Source: Lachnospiraceae bacterium
Lineage (GTDB): Bacteria; Bacillota; Clostridia; Lachnospirales; Lachnospiraceae
Length of the DNA: 64,000 nucleotides
Direction of reading: 5' to 3'
Assembly (NCBI GenBank): GCA_016284315.1
Contig: JAEEOO010000051.1
Location: forward strand, 1-64,000
The notes beneath the pieces were generated by a model. The model ran no database searches. It was not told where the DNA came from and saw only the letters and a program-made list of their open reading frames with translations. Both the position numbers and the translations under genes were made by a program. Position 1 is the stretch's first letter, and every line of letters begins with the position of its first letter. This document shows positions 50,180 through 58,805 of this stretch, piece after piece.

Positions 50180-52864
50180 TTACTCCATGTTTTTAAGAGC
50201 CACGTCCATGGGTATCCTTCTGATCCTGATAAAATCAACTATGGAAACAAGAGCATAACCGATCAGAAGATATATCACTGATAAAGCCATGGATTCCGGC
50301 TTCATATAAAATGCAAAATATCCGTCCATCTTAAGCATAAAGATATGGAAGATCCATACCATGAGATAATATCCGATCACAAAACTGATAATTGAAAAGA
50401 TCAGCACAACGAATGCCGTAGGAATAATATAAAGCGCGCCTATCTCTCCATTCTTAAAGCCAAGGATCTTGACCATGGAAATTGAATGCTCATTCTTTTC
50501 GATGATGATCTTTGCAAGGAGGTAGATCAGTGCTGCAGCCAATACGATCAGTGCGTATTTGAATACATCCACAAGGCTTCCCATAGAATGCATCAGCTGA
50601 TTGGTGACTTTAAGGATATCTTCCGTTGTGATCACGGTGGCGATGTATTTATCATCTATGTCCTTAATCTCATTTCTTGAAAAATACCCTGTAAACTCGT
50701 CTTCCTTAATATCGAAGATCTGCCTATAGCTGTCGTCATCCATGAAGAGCGCGATCCCGCCTTCATAATCAACAATCCCGTCTACTGTGAAGTCATAGGA
50801 CTTGTTCTCATATTCGGCATTTAGAGTGATGGTATCTCCGGCTGACAGATTGAACTTCTTTGAGAAAGCCGTAGAAATATAATTTCCCTTTTTATCTCCA
50901 ATGGTTATATAGCTGCTGCCTTCTTCTATTCCGTAGACAGTAACGCCTTCGTCTCCTCCGCTTCCCATTCCGTCGCGGAAAGTACTCTTCTCCTTTGGAT
51001 ACATAAGTTCTGTGGCACAGAACTTTTCTGCAGTATCCTCAGTCGTCTTAATGACCTCTCCGTCATCGTCTTTGCTGTCCATGAGCATATACTGATACTG
51101 TGCAAACATCATATCCGGCGCATTCTTGGCATAATGATTAAGCGAATCAGGAAGTCCGAATGCAAAGCACATCATAAGTTCAATAAGAATGACTCCCACT
51201 GCAAGTACCAGATAATTGGGGATGTTCTGGAAAAAGATCCTTAACCTGAATCTTCTCAAGAAAGACCATTTGGGAAGTCTCATGGCTTTTGCTCTCTTCT
51301 TCCTGCCAAGGTCGTGACGCAGGAATCTAAGAGGGCTGAGCTGAAGTTTTTTAACAATAACAAACAGATTGATAAAGAACATCAACACAAGAGGTATGAC
51401 CGTTGTCTTTACTATTGCTGTGTTGCTCCAAACTGCATGGCATGTGGGCAAACTGTAGCTGTTATAGTAAAGCGAAACCGCAAGATCCTTGAAAGCCGTA
51501 TAGCCAAGGACATTTCCTATAACCGCACCGAGGATAGTTACAATTATGGGCATTGACATGTAGTGAACTATCATTTCACCTTTGCTGTAGCCCGACGCTC
51601 TCAGGGTTCCGATAACGGAAGCCTCTTTATCGATGGTATTGCTGATAGTGATGGCAAATATGAATGCGATAACCCCGATAAGGATGTAGCAAAGAATTGC
51701 TGTTCCCGTAGAGTCTCCCTCTATATCTGAAGGAGCAAAATTACTTGCCTGTCTTAAATATTCCGGAAGGTAATCCTCTATTTCATTGTCATTGACAAGT
51801 GTCTGAGTGATCAGTGCTTTTAATGTGTTCGATGAATAGTCCGCAGTTTCAACTTTTCCGTTTGGTTTATTCGCATATTTAAACCCGTAGGAATAATGGA
51901 TTCTTGAAGTCAGCTTATCGAATGCTTCAGAAGTCACCATTGCGACATCAAATCCGAAGGCATCAAACATAAGGTCAGTGTTTGATTCGTGGAGAGTAAG
52001 ATAATTAACATAGGATAAAAGTCCTACAACTTCGTATTTTTTGCCACCAATGGTTATAGTGTCTCCGATCTTAACCTTGACATTGTCCGCATGCATCCTG
52101 TCGATGGCGATCTCGTTGTCCTTTTCAGGAGCACGGCCCTCGTTGAAAGAAGCCATGTCGATCTCCGCATCCTTACTGAAGATCCTTACAGTAGCGTCCT
52201 TTTTGCCGTCGTTATTATTGTCCTCTGCTTCCTCATGGAAGAAGTTCTCGTAGATCGTAATGGGCTGAGCCTTGAAGTCCGGATCATCAAGATCGTACTT
52301 CTTGACCGCTTCGTCCCATTCTTCATCTACGGCCTCTACTACTTTTTCATGGGCTTCTTTATATGCGTCTTCTACTGCTGTTTTAAACTCTTCCGATTTT
52401 CTTGCTTCTTTTAACGCATCTTCAAAAGAATCTTCCATTGCAGTATCAATCTGAGTTTTTATTGTTTCCTCATCTGTGATGCCATAGGCTTCGCATATAG
52501 CGCGGACGTTGTCTTCAATGGCCTTTGTGACCTGCTCATTTAACTCATCTTCTATAGCCTCGGCAACTTCTTTATCCGCTTCTTCAGTTCCTTTGTTTAT
52601 ATAATATGTCCGAACATCTGCCTTCTCTCCGCTCGTGATTCCTTCCAGAAGTTCCTTGGTAGCCTTGGATTTAAGCTCAAAGGAGCCATCCTCCAAGTTA
52701 AGTTCTTCCCTTCCGTTATTGATAGCGGCAAGCATACTGTCATGGCCCACATACATTCCGGAAATAACTCCGATCATAAGGACCATGAACACGATGATAA
52801 CAAGGTATTTATGCCAATCGGATCTCAGTTCTCTGGGAACTCGTTTGATAAGTGGATTTCTCAT
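50180..52864 (-). CDS. FtsX-like ABC permease with long helical extracytoplasmic insertion
   Basis: Permease of 894 residues. One helix near the N-terminus (about 18-40), a large external region, three helices around 395-515, a second external region, and three or four C-terminal helices, as in duplicated FtsX/MacB permeases. Residues about 60-205 form a very acidic, helical segment (KEVAEAIEDELNEQVTKAIE and similar) inserted before the usual MacB-type domain; this is longer than in typical members. It pairs with the ATPase encoded 12 nt upstream. Such systems move lipids or peptides or transmit force; the substrate here is unknown. Confidence 0.85.
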   Translation of the reverse strand: MRNPLIKRVPRELRSDWHKYLVIIVFMVLMIGVISGMYVGHDSMLAAINNGREELNLEDGSFELKSKATKELLEGITSGEKADVRTYYINKGTEEADKEVAEAIEDELNEQVTKAIEDNVRAICEAYGITDEETIKTQIDTAMEDSFEDALKEARKSEEFKTAVEDAYKEAHEKVVEAVDEEWDEAVKKYDLDDPDFKAQPITIYENFFHEEAEDNNNDGKKDATVRIFSKDAEIDMASFNEGRAPEKDNEIAIDRMHADNVKVKIGDTITIGGKKYEVVGLLSYVNYLTLHESNTDLMFDAFGFDVAMVTSEAFDKLTSRIHYSYGFKYANKPNGKVETADYSSNTLKALITQTLVNDNEIEDYLPEYLRQASNFAPSDIEGDSTGTAILCYILIGVIAFIFAITISNTIDKEASVIGTLRASGYSKGEMIVHYMSMPIIVTILGAVIGNVLGYTAFKDLAVSLYYNSYSLPTCHAVWSNTAIVKTTVIPLVLMFFINLFVIVKKLQLSPLRFLRHDLGRKKRAKAMRLPKWSFLRRFRLRIFFQNIPNYLVLAVGVILIELMMCFAFGLPDSLNHYAKNAPDMMFAQYQYMLMDSKDDDGEVIKTTEDTAEKFCATELMYPKEKSTFRDGMGSGGDEGVTVYGIEEGSSYITIGDKKGNYISTAFSKKFNLSAGDTITLNAEYENKSYDFTVDGIVDYEGGIALFMDDDSYRQIFDIKEDEFTGYFSRNEIKDIDDKYIATVITTEDILKVTNQLMHSMGSLVDVFKYALIVLAAALIYLLAKIIIEKNEHSISMVKILGFKNGEIGALYIIPTAFVVLIFSIISFVIGYYLMVWIFHIFMLKMDGYFAFYMKPESMALSVIYLLIGYALVSIVDFIRIRRIPMDVALKNME

Positions 52865-52876
52865 GTTATCGCCCCC

Positions 52877-53593
52877 TTACCATTCAAGCTCGAAGGCTGA
52901 GATCTTCTTTTCATTTATGTCATTGTGACGTACAACACCGTCTCTTAATTTGATCACATGATCTGCCATATACTTAATGGCCTCGTTGTGAGTTACCATA
53001 ATGACAGTGCTTCCGAATTTTCTGTTGCAATCCTCGATAAGAGCAAGGATTTCTTTTGAAGTTTTATAATCAAGAGCGCCGGTAGGCTCATCGCACATCA
53101 GAATATCAGGGTTTTTAACTACCGCTCTTCCGATTGAAACCCTCTGCTGCTGGCCGCCGGATAACTGGCTCGGATATTTATATTTATGATCTTGAAGTCC
53201 AAGTGTTGAAATGACTTCTTCTACGTCTAACGGTAAGTCAGAAAGATAAGCTCCGACTTCGATATTTTCTTTTACATTAAGATTTGGGATAAGGTTGTAC
53301 ATCTGGAAAACATATCCAAGATGTTTTCTCCTGTACAGGGTAAGCTGTTTTTCGTTCATCTCTTCCAGCTTGTCGCCGTTAATGCTGACAAAGCCTTCGT
53401 CCGGAGTATCGATTCCTCCGATGATGTTTAAAAGAGTTGATTTACCGGATCCGGAAGGACCAAGAAGGACGCAGAATTCTCCTTTTTTCACAGAGAAATT
53501 CATACCTCTTAAAACATCCTGTCTTGCCTCTCCGCTGCCAAAACTCTTTTTTAAATCTTTGATCTCAAGAAACTCATCATTCATAATATTCAT
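52877..53593 (-). CDS. ABC transporter ATPase, MacB/LolD type
   Basis: ATPase of 238 residues: Walker A LLGPSGSGKSTL, Q-loop GYVFQMYNLIPNL, signature LSGGQQQRVSIGRA, Walker B LMCDEPTGALD, H-loop MVTHN. Partner of the FtsX-like permease directly downstream. It begins 61 bp after feoB; a hairpin GGGGAGCT/AGCTCCCC (53608-53615, 53621-53628) without a T-run lies in that gap and may reduce, not stop, read-through. Confidence 0.93.
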   Translation of the reverse strand: MNIMNDEFLEIKDLKKSFGSGEARQDVLRGMNFSVKKGEFCVLLGPSGSGKSTLLNIIGGIDTPDEGFVSINGDKLEEMNEKQLTLYRRKHLGYVFQMYNLIPNLNVKENIEVGAYLSDLPLDVEEVISTLGLQDHKYKYPSQLSGGQQQRVSIGRAVVKNPDILMCDEPTGALDYKTSKEILALIEDCNRKFGSTVIMVTHNEAIKYMADHVIKLRDGVVRHNDINEKKISAFELEW

Positions 53594-53607
53594 CTCCTCA
53601 ATTATCA

Positions 53608-53628
53608 GGGGAGCTTTTTCAGCTCCCC
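53608..53628 (-). terminator. Hairpin between feoB and the ABC ATPase
   Basis: 8-bp stem with a 5-nt loop; no T-run on the minus strand. Possible weak terminator or processing site inside a longer operon. Confidence 0.4.
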
Positions 53629-53654
53629 CATTTAATTATTTTATGTGTTTCTTA

Positions 53655-55670
53655 TTACCAGATAAGCATGCCGATATGATATGCAATGAAAGCAAGTAAA
53701 AGTGATCCGACAGTGTAGTATGCTGAAATGATTGCGGTCCATTTTGCTGAATGTGTCTCCTGATAAGTTGCTGCCACAGCAACAACACAGGGGACGTTAA
53801 AGGTTACCGCAAAAATGAATGCCAATGCTTCAGGCTTAGGAATTGCAGTGATAAGTGCCTGCATATCGTTTGCAGCATTTGTTCCCGCAACTGCGCCAAA
53901 GATTGTTCCGGTATTTGCGTATAAAGCGCTAAGTACACCAACCGCACCTTCTTTTCCGACAGATGATGCAACATAAGCGGTAAAGAGCTTCCAGTTAAGT
54001 CCGAATACCTTTGTAACGGGCTCGATAAAGGTACCAACCTTATAAAGGATCGTTCCTTCTGCCACTCCCGATGCAGAATATGAAAGAAGCCAAAAAATAG
54101 CACAGATAGGAATGATAACCTTTACTACTCTGAAAAATGTATCTTTGCTTCTTCCAAGGGCATATCTCATAAGCGCTCCAACCTTAGGCTTGTGATAAGG
54201 AGGAAGTTCCATGATGATACCGTATCTGTCCTCTTTCTTAACAAGCATCTTTCCAAAGATCTTTGCTGTAACAAACATATGAAGAAGCATTACAAGAAGG
54301 ATGATGACGATGATAAGAAGCGCTCCGGCACCAAAGAAATTGGAAGACAGCATAGGAATGATCGCCCAGGCTGCTCCGCAGGGTACTGCCCATGCAATAG
54401 CTATGGTAAGGACCTTCTGTCCCCAGTTATCAATGACTCTTGCTCCTGCTGCTCCACCCATGGTGCATCCAAAGCTTACAAGGCAGGGCATAACTGATTT
54501 TCCCTGAAGTCCCAGCTTACCCATGGTGTTGTCGAATACATAGGATATTCTCGCCATGACACCGATCTCTTCAAGCATTCCAAAGACAAGAGTTACACCA
54601 AATACAAATCCAAGCATCTGAATGATGTAGCATACCGACTGGATAAGAACGTTACAGATAAGTCCCGCAACAAAGTTCGGTACTCCTGCTTCCAAAAGTC
54701 CGCTTTGAAGTGGAGGTATAAGTGCAGCGATTCCCATACCGATTCCCATAAAGGGAAGGGCCGGAATAAATGATCCAAGGAGACCACCTATAACAATGAG
54801 GATAACCAACGGTTTACCCCATACTTTATGAGTGATCGCCTTATCGAATTTACCGAAGGGCTGCACGCTCTCATTATTTACAACCGCTTCGGAGATTAAA
54901 GAATTGATCCAATCATATTTACATTTACTTGTGGCAAGGGTTCCTTTTTCTGATTTTGAAATGATCTGTATGAAGCGTGCTTTATCGTCAAATGCAAGAC
55001 GCTGTGAAACTGCCTCTTTAACCGCCTTATCTCCCTCAATAGCCTTTGCTGCAAGCCACGTCTTTGAATATCCTTTGATAACCCCATCGGGGATCATCGC
55101 CTTTAACTCGGAATATCCTTCGATCTTTTCGTATTCCGCTTCCAGCTTTGATGCATCGAGTACAGTCTTTTTAGTTAATGCTTCCTCCATGCATTTGTAT
55201 AGTTCGTCGTATTTTTTGGTGTCCGGAGCAGATAAAGAAACCACAGGAATAGAAAGATGTTTTTTCAGTGCTTCTACATTGATCTTCTTTCCCCGATTTT
55301 CCGCAACATCTGCAAGATTGAGAACAAGGAAGCAGGGTACATCGATTCCTGCGTAATCGGAAAGCATAAACAAACTTCTCTCAAGCTGTGAACTGTCTGC
55401 AAGGATACAAACCGCATCGGCTTTTCCCGATGCAATGTAATCTCTCGTTATCATCTCCTCGTCGGAGTTTGCGGATAAGCTGTATGATCCCGGAAGATCC
55501 GCAACGATATACTCTTTTCCGTTTCTTACAAAGGATCCTTCCTTTTTCTCAACTGTTTTTCCTGGCCAGTTGCCCACATGCTGTTTTAATCCTGTAAGTC
55601 CGTTAAATAGGGTTGATTTTCCCGAATTGGGCTGACCAAGAAGAGCTATTACCTGTTTACCGTCAATCAT
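53655..55670 (-). CDS. feoB: Ferrous iron transport protein B
   Basis: Membrane Fe(II) transporter of 671 residues. The N-terminal G-domain has G1 LLGQPNSGKST, G3 VADLPGSYS and G4 VLNLADV; a helical spacer and a membrane domain with two Gate halves follow (VMPCLVSFGCTMGGAAGARV and the later FNVPCVVAVAATYQE are typical). The ATG at 55670 overlaps the feoA stop as TAATG with GGAGGG upstream; a 12-residue upstream extension is not needed. Acts with FeoA. No FeoC is seen. Confidence 0.97.
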   Translation of the reverse strand: MIDGKQVIALLGQPNSGKSTLFNGLTGLKQHVGNWPGKTVEKKEGSFVRNGKEYIVADLPGSYSLSANSDEEMITRDYIASGKADAVCILADSSQLERSLFMLSDYAGIDVPCFLVLNLADVAENRGKKINVEALKKHLSIPVVSLSAPDTKKYDELYKCMEEALTKKTVLDASKLEAEYEKIEGYSELKAMIPDGVIKGYSKTWLAAKAIEGDKAVKEAVSQRLAFDDKARFIQIISKSEKGTLATSKCKYDWINSLISEAVVNNESVQPFGKFDKAITHKVWGKPLVILIVIGGLLGSFIPALPFMGIGMGIAALIPPLQSGLLEAGVPNFVAGLICNVLIQSVCYIIQMLGFVFGVTLVFGMLEEIGVMARISYVFDNTMGKLGLQGKSVMPCLVSFGCTMGGAAGARVIDNWGQKVLTIAIAWAVPCGAAWAIIPMLSSNFFGAGALLIIVIILLVMLLHMFVTAKIFGKMLVKKEDRYGIIMELPPYHKPKVGALMRYALGRSKDTFFRVVKVIIPICAIFWLLSYSASGVAEGTILYKVGTFIEPVTKVFGLNWKLFTAYVASSVGKEGAVGVLSALYANTGTIFGAVAGTNAANDMQALITAIPKPEALAFIFAVTFNVPCVVAVAATYQETHSAKWTAIISAYYTVGSLLLAFIAYHIGMLIW

Positions 55671-55897
55671 TACGCCACGCCCTCCTGCACCTTGATGTTT
55701 TCGCACTCCTTTTTGTTCAGCGCTATCATGGTGTCTCTGGAGTACAAAAGAAGGGGTCTGTTACGATCATTTTTTATGACCTTGACCTTGCTTCCCGGTG
55801 TCAGTCCGATGGATGTGATCCTGCTTAAGAATCTTACATCGCCATCGATCGACGTGATCACGGCTTCATCGCCAACAGCTAAACTACTCAAACTCAT
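55670..55897 (-). CDS. feoA: Ferrous iron transport protein A
   Basis: Small SH3-like cytoplasmic protein of 75 residues (GDEAVITSIDGDVRFLSRIT, GLTPGSKVKVIKND) that supports FeoB. Normal size. It is the first gene of the operon, and its promoter carries two dyads over the -10 region that look like metalloregulator sites. Confidence 0.95.
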   Translation of the reverse strand: MSLSSLAVGDEAVITSIDGDVRFLSRITSIGLTPGSKVKVIKNDRNRPLLLYSRDTMIALNKKECENIKVQEGVA

Positions 55898-55924
55898 ACT
55901 CTCTCCTCCGTATATATGAATTAA

Positions 55925-55979
55925 GGTTAGTTATTTCTAACCCATAGATTAGAATAGTCTAACTATTGTTTGTTGTCAA
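55925..55979 (-). promoter_or_regulatory. Promoter of feoAB with two metalloregulator-like dyads
   Basis: Minus-strand -35 TTGACA (55974-55979) and -10 TATTCT (55951-55956) with a 17-bp spacer. TTAG-N6-CTAA (55949-55962) covers the -10 and GGTTAG-N6-CTAACC (55925-55942) lies just downstream. The half-sites resemble DtxR/IdeR-type boxes but with 6-bp instead of 1-bp centres. Confidence 0.6.
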
Positions 55980-55996
55980 TAACTTATTGTAACAAA

Positions 55997-56097
55997 TGAC
56001 CCCCGGGGACGGGGTTAGGGTGACATTTTTGACACCTAGGGACGGGGTTAGGGTGACATTTTTGCCCCACGGGAACGGGGGTGTGGTGTCAAATTTT
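55997..56097. repeat. REP-like repeat cluster (three units)
   Basis: Direct units at 55997-56030 and 56030-56063 share GGGGACGGGGTTAGG or AGGGACGGGGTTAGG followed by GTGACATTTTT; a diverged third unit lies at 56062-56097. It lies between the divergent feoA and coiled-coil genes, just upstream of the latter. Confidence 0.85.
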
Positions 56098-56170
56098 GAA
56101 AATATATGCCGATATACTATATACTAAAGATTGTGAAACGGATTTCGTGAGTGTACAAGGAGGTACTGGC

Positions 56171-56767
56171 ATGAAGATCAAAGAAGTAAGATCATATTAT
56201 CGTTCTAATACAAAACAGTTATCGGATCAGATACAAAGTCTCAAGCAGCAAAAGGAAAAAGCGGAAAAGCAGTACAAGATAACGGGAGATGGTACGTTTT
56301 CGGATGAAGCCGCAACTCTTCAGCTTTCTATTGATGCTGTAAAGAAAGCTTATGATGAGAACATGAAGACATCTCAGGCTGTAGAAGAGCAGTTCTGTAA
56401 TATCGCTAACATGGAAAGTTCAAGGCAACAGGGTGAAGCCATGGAGGAGTACGCCGAGGACCTTGGAAAGATCATGACAGTATTTAGAAGGATGGCTCAC
56501 GGCGATATAGTTCCTGCAACAGACGAAAAGAAACTTTCGGAATACAGCGATAAAATGTATACCGCGGCCAAGAACATGCAGGCTATGGCTCAGCAGTTGG
56601 AGGAGAAGGAGCGTAAGAAACATAAATCCCTTTGGGAGGGTGAAGAAGAAAAAACTGAGTACGAGGATCCGACTGAGATAGCGGACAACACGGAATATGT
56701 TGGAGAACTACAGGATATAGAAATACCTGAATTGTCACCCGGGGACGGGGTTAGGGTGACATTTTAA
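56171..56767 (+). CDS. Hypothetical coiled-coil protein with REP-derived C-terminus
   Basis: Soluble, highly charged protein of 198 residues that I do not recognise. It is predicted helical with long coiled-coil stretches (SDQIQSLKQQKEKAEKQYKI, later AAKNMQAMAQQLEEKERKKH). The ATG at 56171 follows AAGGAGG with 8-nt spacing. The last 11 residues (LSPGDGVRVTF) and the stop are encoded by a REP-like repeat (56733-56765) identical in type to non-coding copies nearby, so the original stop was probably lost or displaced by repeat insertion. It is one of the few plus-strand genes and ends against a bidirectional terminator. Confidence 0.7.
   Translation: MKIKEVRSYYRSNTKQLSDQIQSLKQQKEKAEKQYKITGDGTFSDEAATLQLSIDAVKKAYDENMKTSQAVEEQFCNIANMESSRQQGEAMEEYAEDLGKIMTVFRRMAHGDIVPATDEKKLSEYSDKMYTAAKNMQAMAQQLEEKERKKHKSLWEGEEEKTEYEDPTEIADNTEYVGELQDIEIPELSPGDGVRVTF
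56733..56765 (+). repeat. REP-like unit inside a coding 3' end
   Basis: 33-bp unit with GGGGACGGGGTTAGGGTGAC, in the plus orientation, forming the final codons of the coiled-coil gene. It is the reverse complement of 56877-56909 with one mismatch. Confidence 0.85.
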
Positions 56768-56788
56768 GGTTTATCATTATACAAAAAT

Positions 56789-56819
56789 AACCTCCACAGG
56801 ATTTATTACTGTGGAGGTT
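56789..56819. terminator. Bidirectional terminator between convergent genes
   Basis: Perfect 10-bp stem AACCTCCACA (56789-56798) / TGTGGAGGTT (56810-56819). T-runs follow on both strands (TTTTG plus, ATTTTTG minus). Confidence 0.8.
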
Positions 56820-56842
56820 TTGTAAATTATAGTAGTTTCTTT

Positions 56843-56915
56843 AAAAATGTCCCCTCACCCCCGTCCCCAGGGGTCAAAAATGTCACCCTAACCCCGTCCC
56901 CGGGTGTCAAAATTT
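56843..56915. repeat. REP-like repeat pair, inverted, overlapping a stop codon
   Basis: Two units in the minus orientation (56843-56875 and 56876-56915). The second contains the TGA stop (56907-56909) of the minus-strand gene that follows. Confidence 0.85.
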
Positions 56916-58805
56916 AACTTTAACGTACTTTATTGCTCCGGGCATTACAGGTACGGTTATGACGTACTCCAAAGGCTCAGGGATTATGGAGCAGCTGTCA
57001 TGACGCCATGCAGGCTTAGGCAGCATGGAAACATTTGTATAGAGGGCTCCCGATTCGATGTCCTCTGCTCCGATTGGCCTTCTAGTGTTTTCATCAGTTT
57101 TGGTTTTTACGCCCAAACCTCCGACGGTTCCGGGCTCTTCATCCGCCTGATCACCATACCAACCTGTCTCGTCGTTTCCATACATATCTCCGCGAACTAT
57201 CAAACGAACATTTGCGGCCCTGTCCTCGTGATTTGTGATAGCGTAGCATCCGTTGTCGTACTCAAACAGACTTATCCTTCCACCGGCGCGGCTTCCGTTA
57301 TCTGAAGAATCAGTGCCGGGGTCGCATGTTGCATAAACAGGAAGACCGATGGTCATGTGCTTTGCTATGGTCTCTCTTATAACCGATGGCAACTTGAATA
57401 GCTGGGCAAAATTCTCAGGCTCATTAAGGATAAAGAGTCTTCCCTTTCCGTACTGATCCTCTGTCATAACGGGGAAGTTGTCCTCTCCGTCCTGAACAAA
57501 AATATCTGCCCAGGTTGAGTTGGTCTTGTAATTTAAAACCTCGAATCCAACCTTTTCTCTTCCCGAAGCTGTAAATCCCGTATTGAAATTGCGATTACCA
57601 ATCGAATACTCGGAACCGGAAATATGCCTTCCCGTCAATCTTACGGAAGTCATATCTTTAATTCCTTTATCATAAACGCCCTTGAAAAATCCCGTTGTTA
57701 TAACAGCATTACCACCGGCTCTTACGTACTTTTCAAGCTTCTCAAAAACGTCTTCGTCTATAAGCGCATTCTGAGCAAGGAACATGAGTGAAGCTTTTTC
57801 ATCAAATTCTCTAACCGGTTCAATTGGAATACCGATCATACCAAGATAATTATAAAGCTGGTCTTCACCCTCTCCATCATAGGGTTCGTAAGCCTTGACG
57901 CCTACGGGCTTTCCAAGCTTTGAGATGGCTGCATCTGTTCTTCGAAGTGCAGTCTCAAGATATGAGAAGATGGGATTCCCGATCATCCACTCATAGTTAA
58001 ACAGCATCAGCTCTTTTCCGCCTGCAAGAAGCGTATAGTCAGCCTGCTTGATCCAAATGTTTGCATTATCGGCAGATCCGCCGGGATCGATCCATCCTCC
58101 GCCGTTTCTTCCCGGGGCGGTGTTCTCCATAAGCCTTACATTTGAATAGGACATATAGGCCTGCAAATGCTGCTGGGACCAAAGTGGTGTTCTGCTTTCA
58201 GTTCCGGAAAAAATACCGTCAAAAATATCTTTCTGGGTTCCCGGAGCATAGCCGTTCTCAGCAAAGCTCTCGTACCAGTTGGGATACTTGATAACAAATT
58301 TAAGATTGGGATTTATGCTGTGAGCCAGGTCAACTATCTCTTTTGAAAAATCAGTCATAAGCTTTGTGCGGTACTGTGCCCAAGTCATTTTACCCTTGGC
58401 CTCGATACATTTTTCACAGCGGCAAGAAGTAAAGAAATAATCATCAAGAATGATCTCGTCAAAGACCTCTGAAAGATCCTTCACGATAGCTTTGAATTTA
58501 TCCCTGTGGCGAGTGTCCGTATAGCAGAAAACATCCATGATAGAAGGCTTTCTTTCCCCTTCCAGAACCGTCGCGGTAATGCCGCCTGCGGTCTTAACGC
58601 CCATTTCTTCATAAACCTTTTTGGCAAGGATCAGCTTTTCCTTCGGAACATCAGCTCTTCCCCTGTGATTTTCCACATAGATCTTTGCAATAGGCCCCTT
58701 CTCCAAGGCCCTTTTAAGATCATTTCTTAGCTTCTCCTCATCTGAGCGATTAAGATAGTACGCCCAGGCATATGCGGAGATTTCAAAGTTTTCGTACCCT
58801 TTCAT
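56907..58805 (-). CDS. Putative TIM-barrel glycosidase-like protein with C-terminal GATase-like domain
   Basis: Protein of 632 residues without signal peptide. The N-terminal part (about 1-320) looks like a TIM barrel: FEISAYAWAYYLNRSDEEKL, EVFDEIILDDYFFTSCRCEK with adjacent acids after a strand, then LKFVIKYPNWYESFAENGYA. Residues about 330-480 (LMFLAQNALIDEDVFEKLEK, GGNAVITTGFF) resemble the trimerisation domain of GH42-type enzymes, and a beta-rich tail follows. I cannot name a family; carbohydrate hydrolysis is inference. The ATG at 58805 follows GGGAGG, and the MATE gene upstream overlaps it by 23 nt, so the two are co-translated. The last codon and stop lie in a REP-like repeat. Confidence 0.65.
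   Translation of the reverse strand: MKGYENFEISAYAWAYYLNRSDEEKLRNDLKRALEKGPIAKIYVENHRGRADVPKEKLILAKKVYEEMGVKTAGGITATVLEGERKPSIMDVFCYTDTRHRDKFKAIVKDLSEVFDEIILDDYFFTSCRCEKCIEAKGKMTWAQYRTKLMTDFSKEIVDLAHSINPNLKFVIKYPNWYESFAENGYAPGTQKDIFDGIFSGTESRTPLWSQQHLQAYMSYSNVRLMENTAPGRNGGGWIDPGGSADNANIWIKQADYTLLAGGKELMLFNYEWMIGNPIFSYLETALRRTDAAISKLGKPVGVKAYEPYDGEGEDQLYNYLGMIGIPIEPVREFDEKASLMFLAQNALIDEDVFEKLEKYVRAGGNAVITTGFFKGVYDKGIKDMTSVRLTGRHISGSEYSIGNRNFNTGFTASGREKVGFEVLNYKTNSTWADIFVQDGEDNFPVMTEDQYGKGRLFILNEPENFAQLFKLPSVIRETIAKHMTIGLPVYATCDPGTDSSDNGSRAGGRISLFEYDNGCYAITNHEDRAANVRLIVRGDMYGNDETGWYGDQADEEPGTVGGLGVKTKTDENTRRPIGAEDIESGALYTNVSMLPKPAWRHDSCSIIPEPLEYVITVPVMPGAIKYVKVKF

Noticed and set aside
55925-55962. 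A classic Fur box before feoA
   Set aside because: The dyads are TTAG/CTAA and GGTTAG/CTAACC types, unlike the GATAAT repeats of Fur sites; they look closer to DtxR-type half-sites.
56907-58805. Assignment to GH42 beta-galactosidase
   Set aside because: Only the second domain recalls GH42; the barrel lacks the expected Asn-Glu motif that I could recognise.
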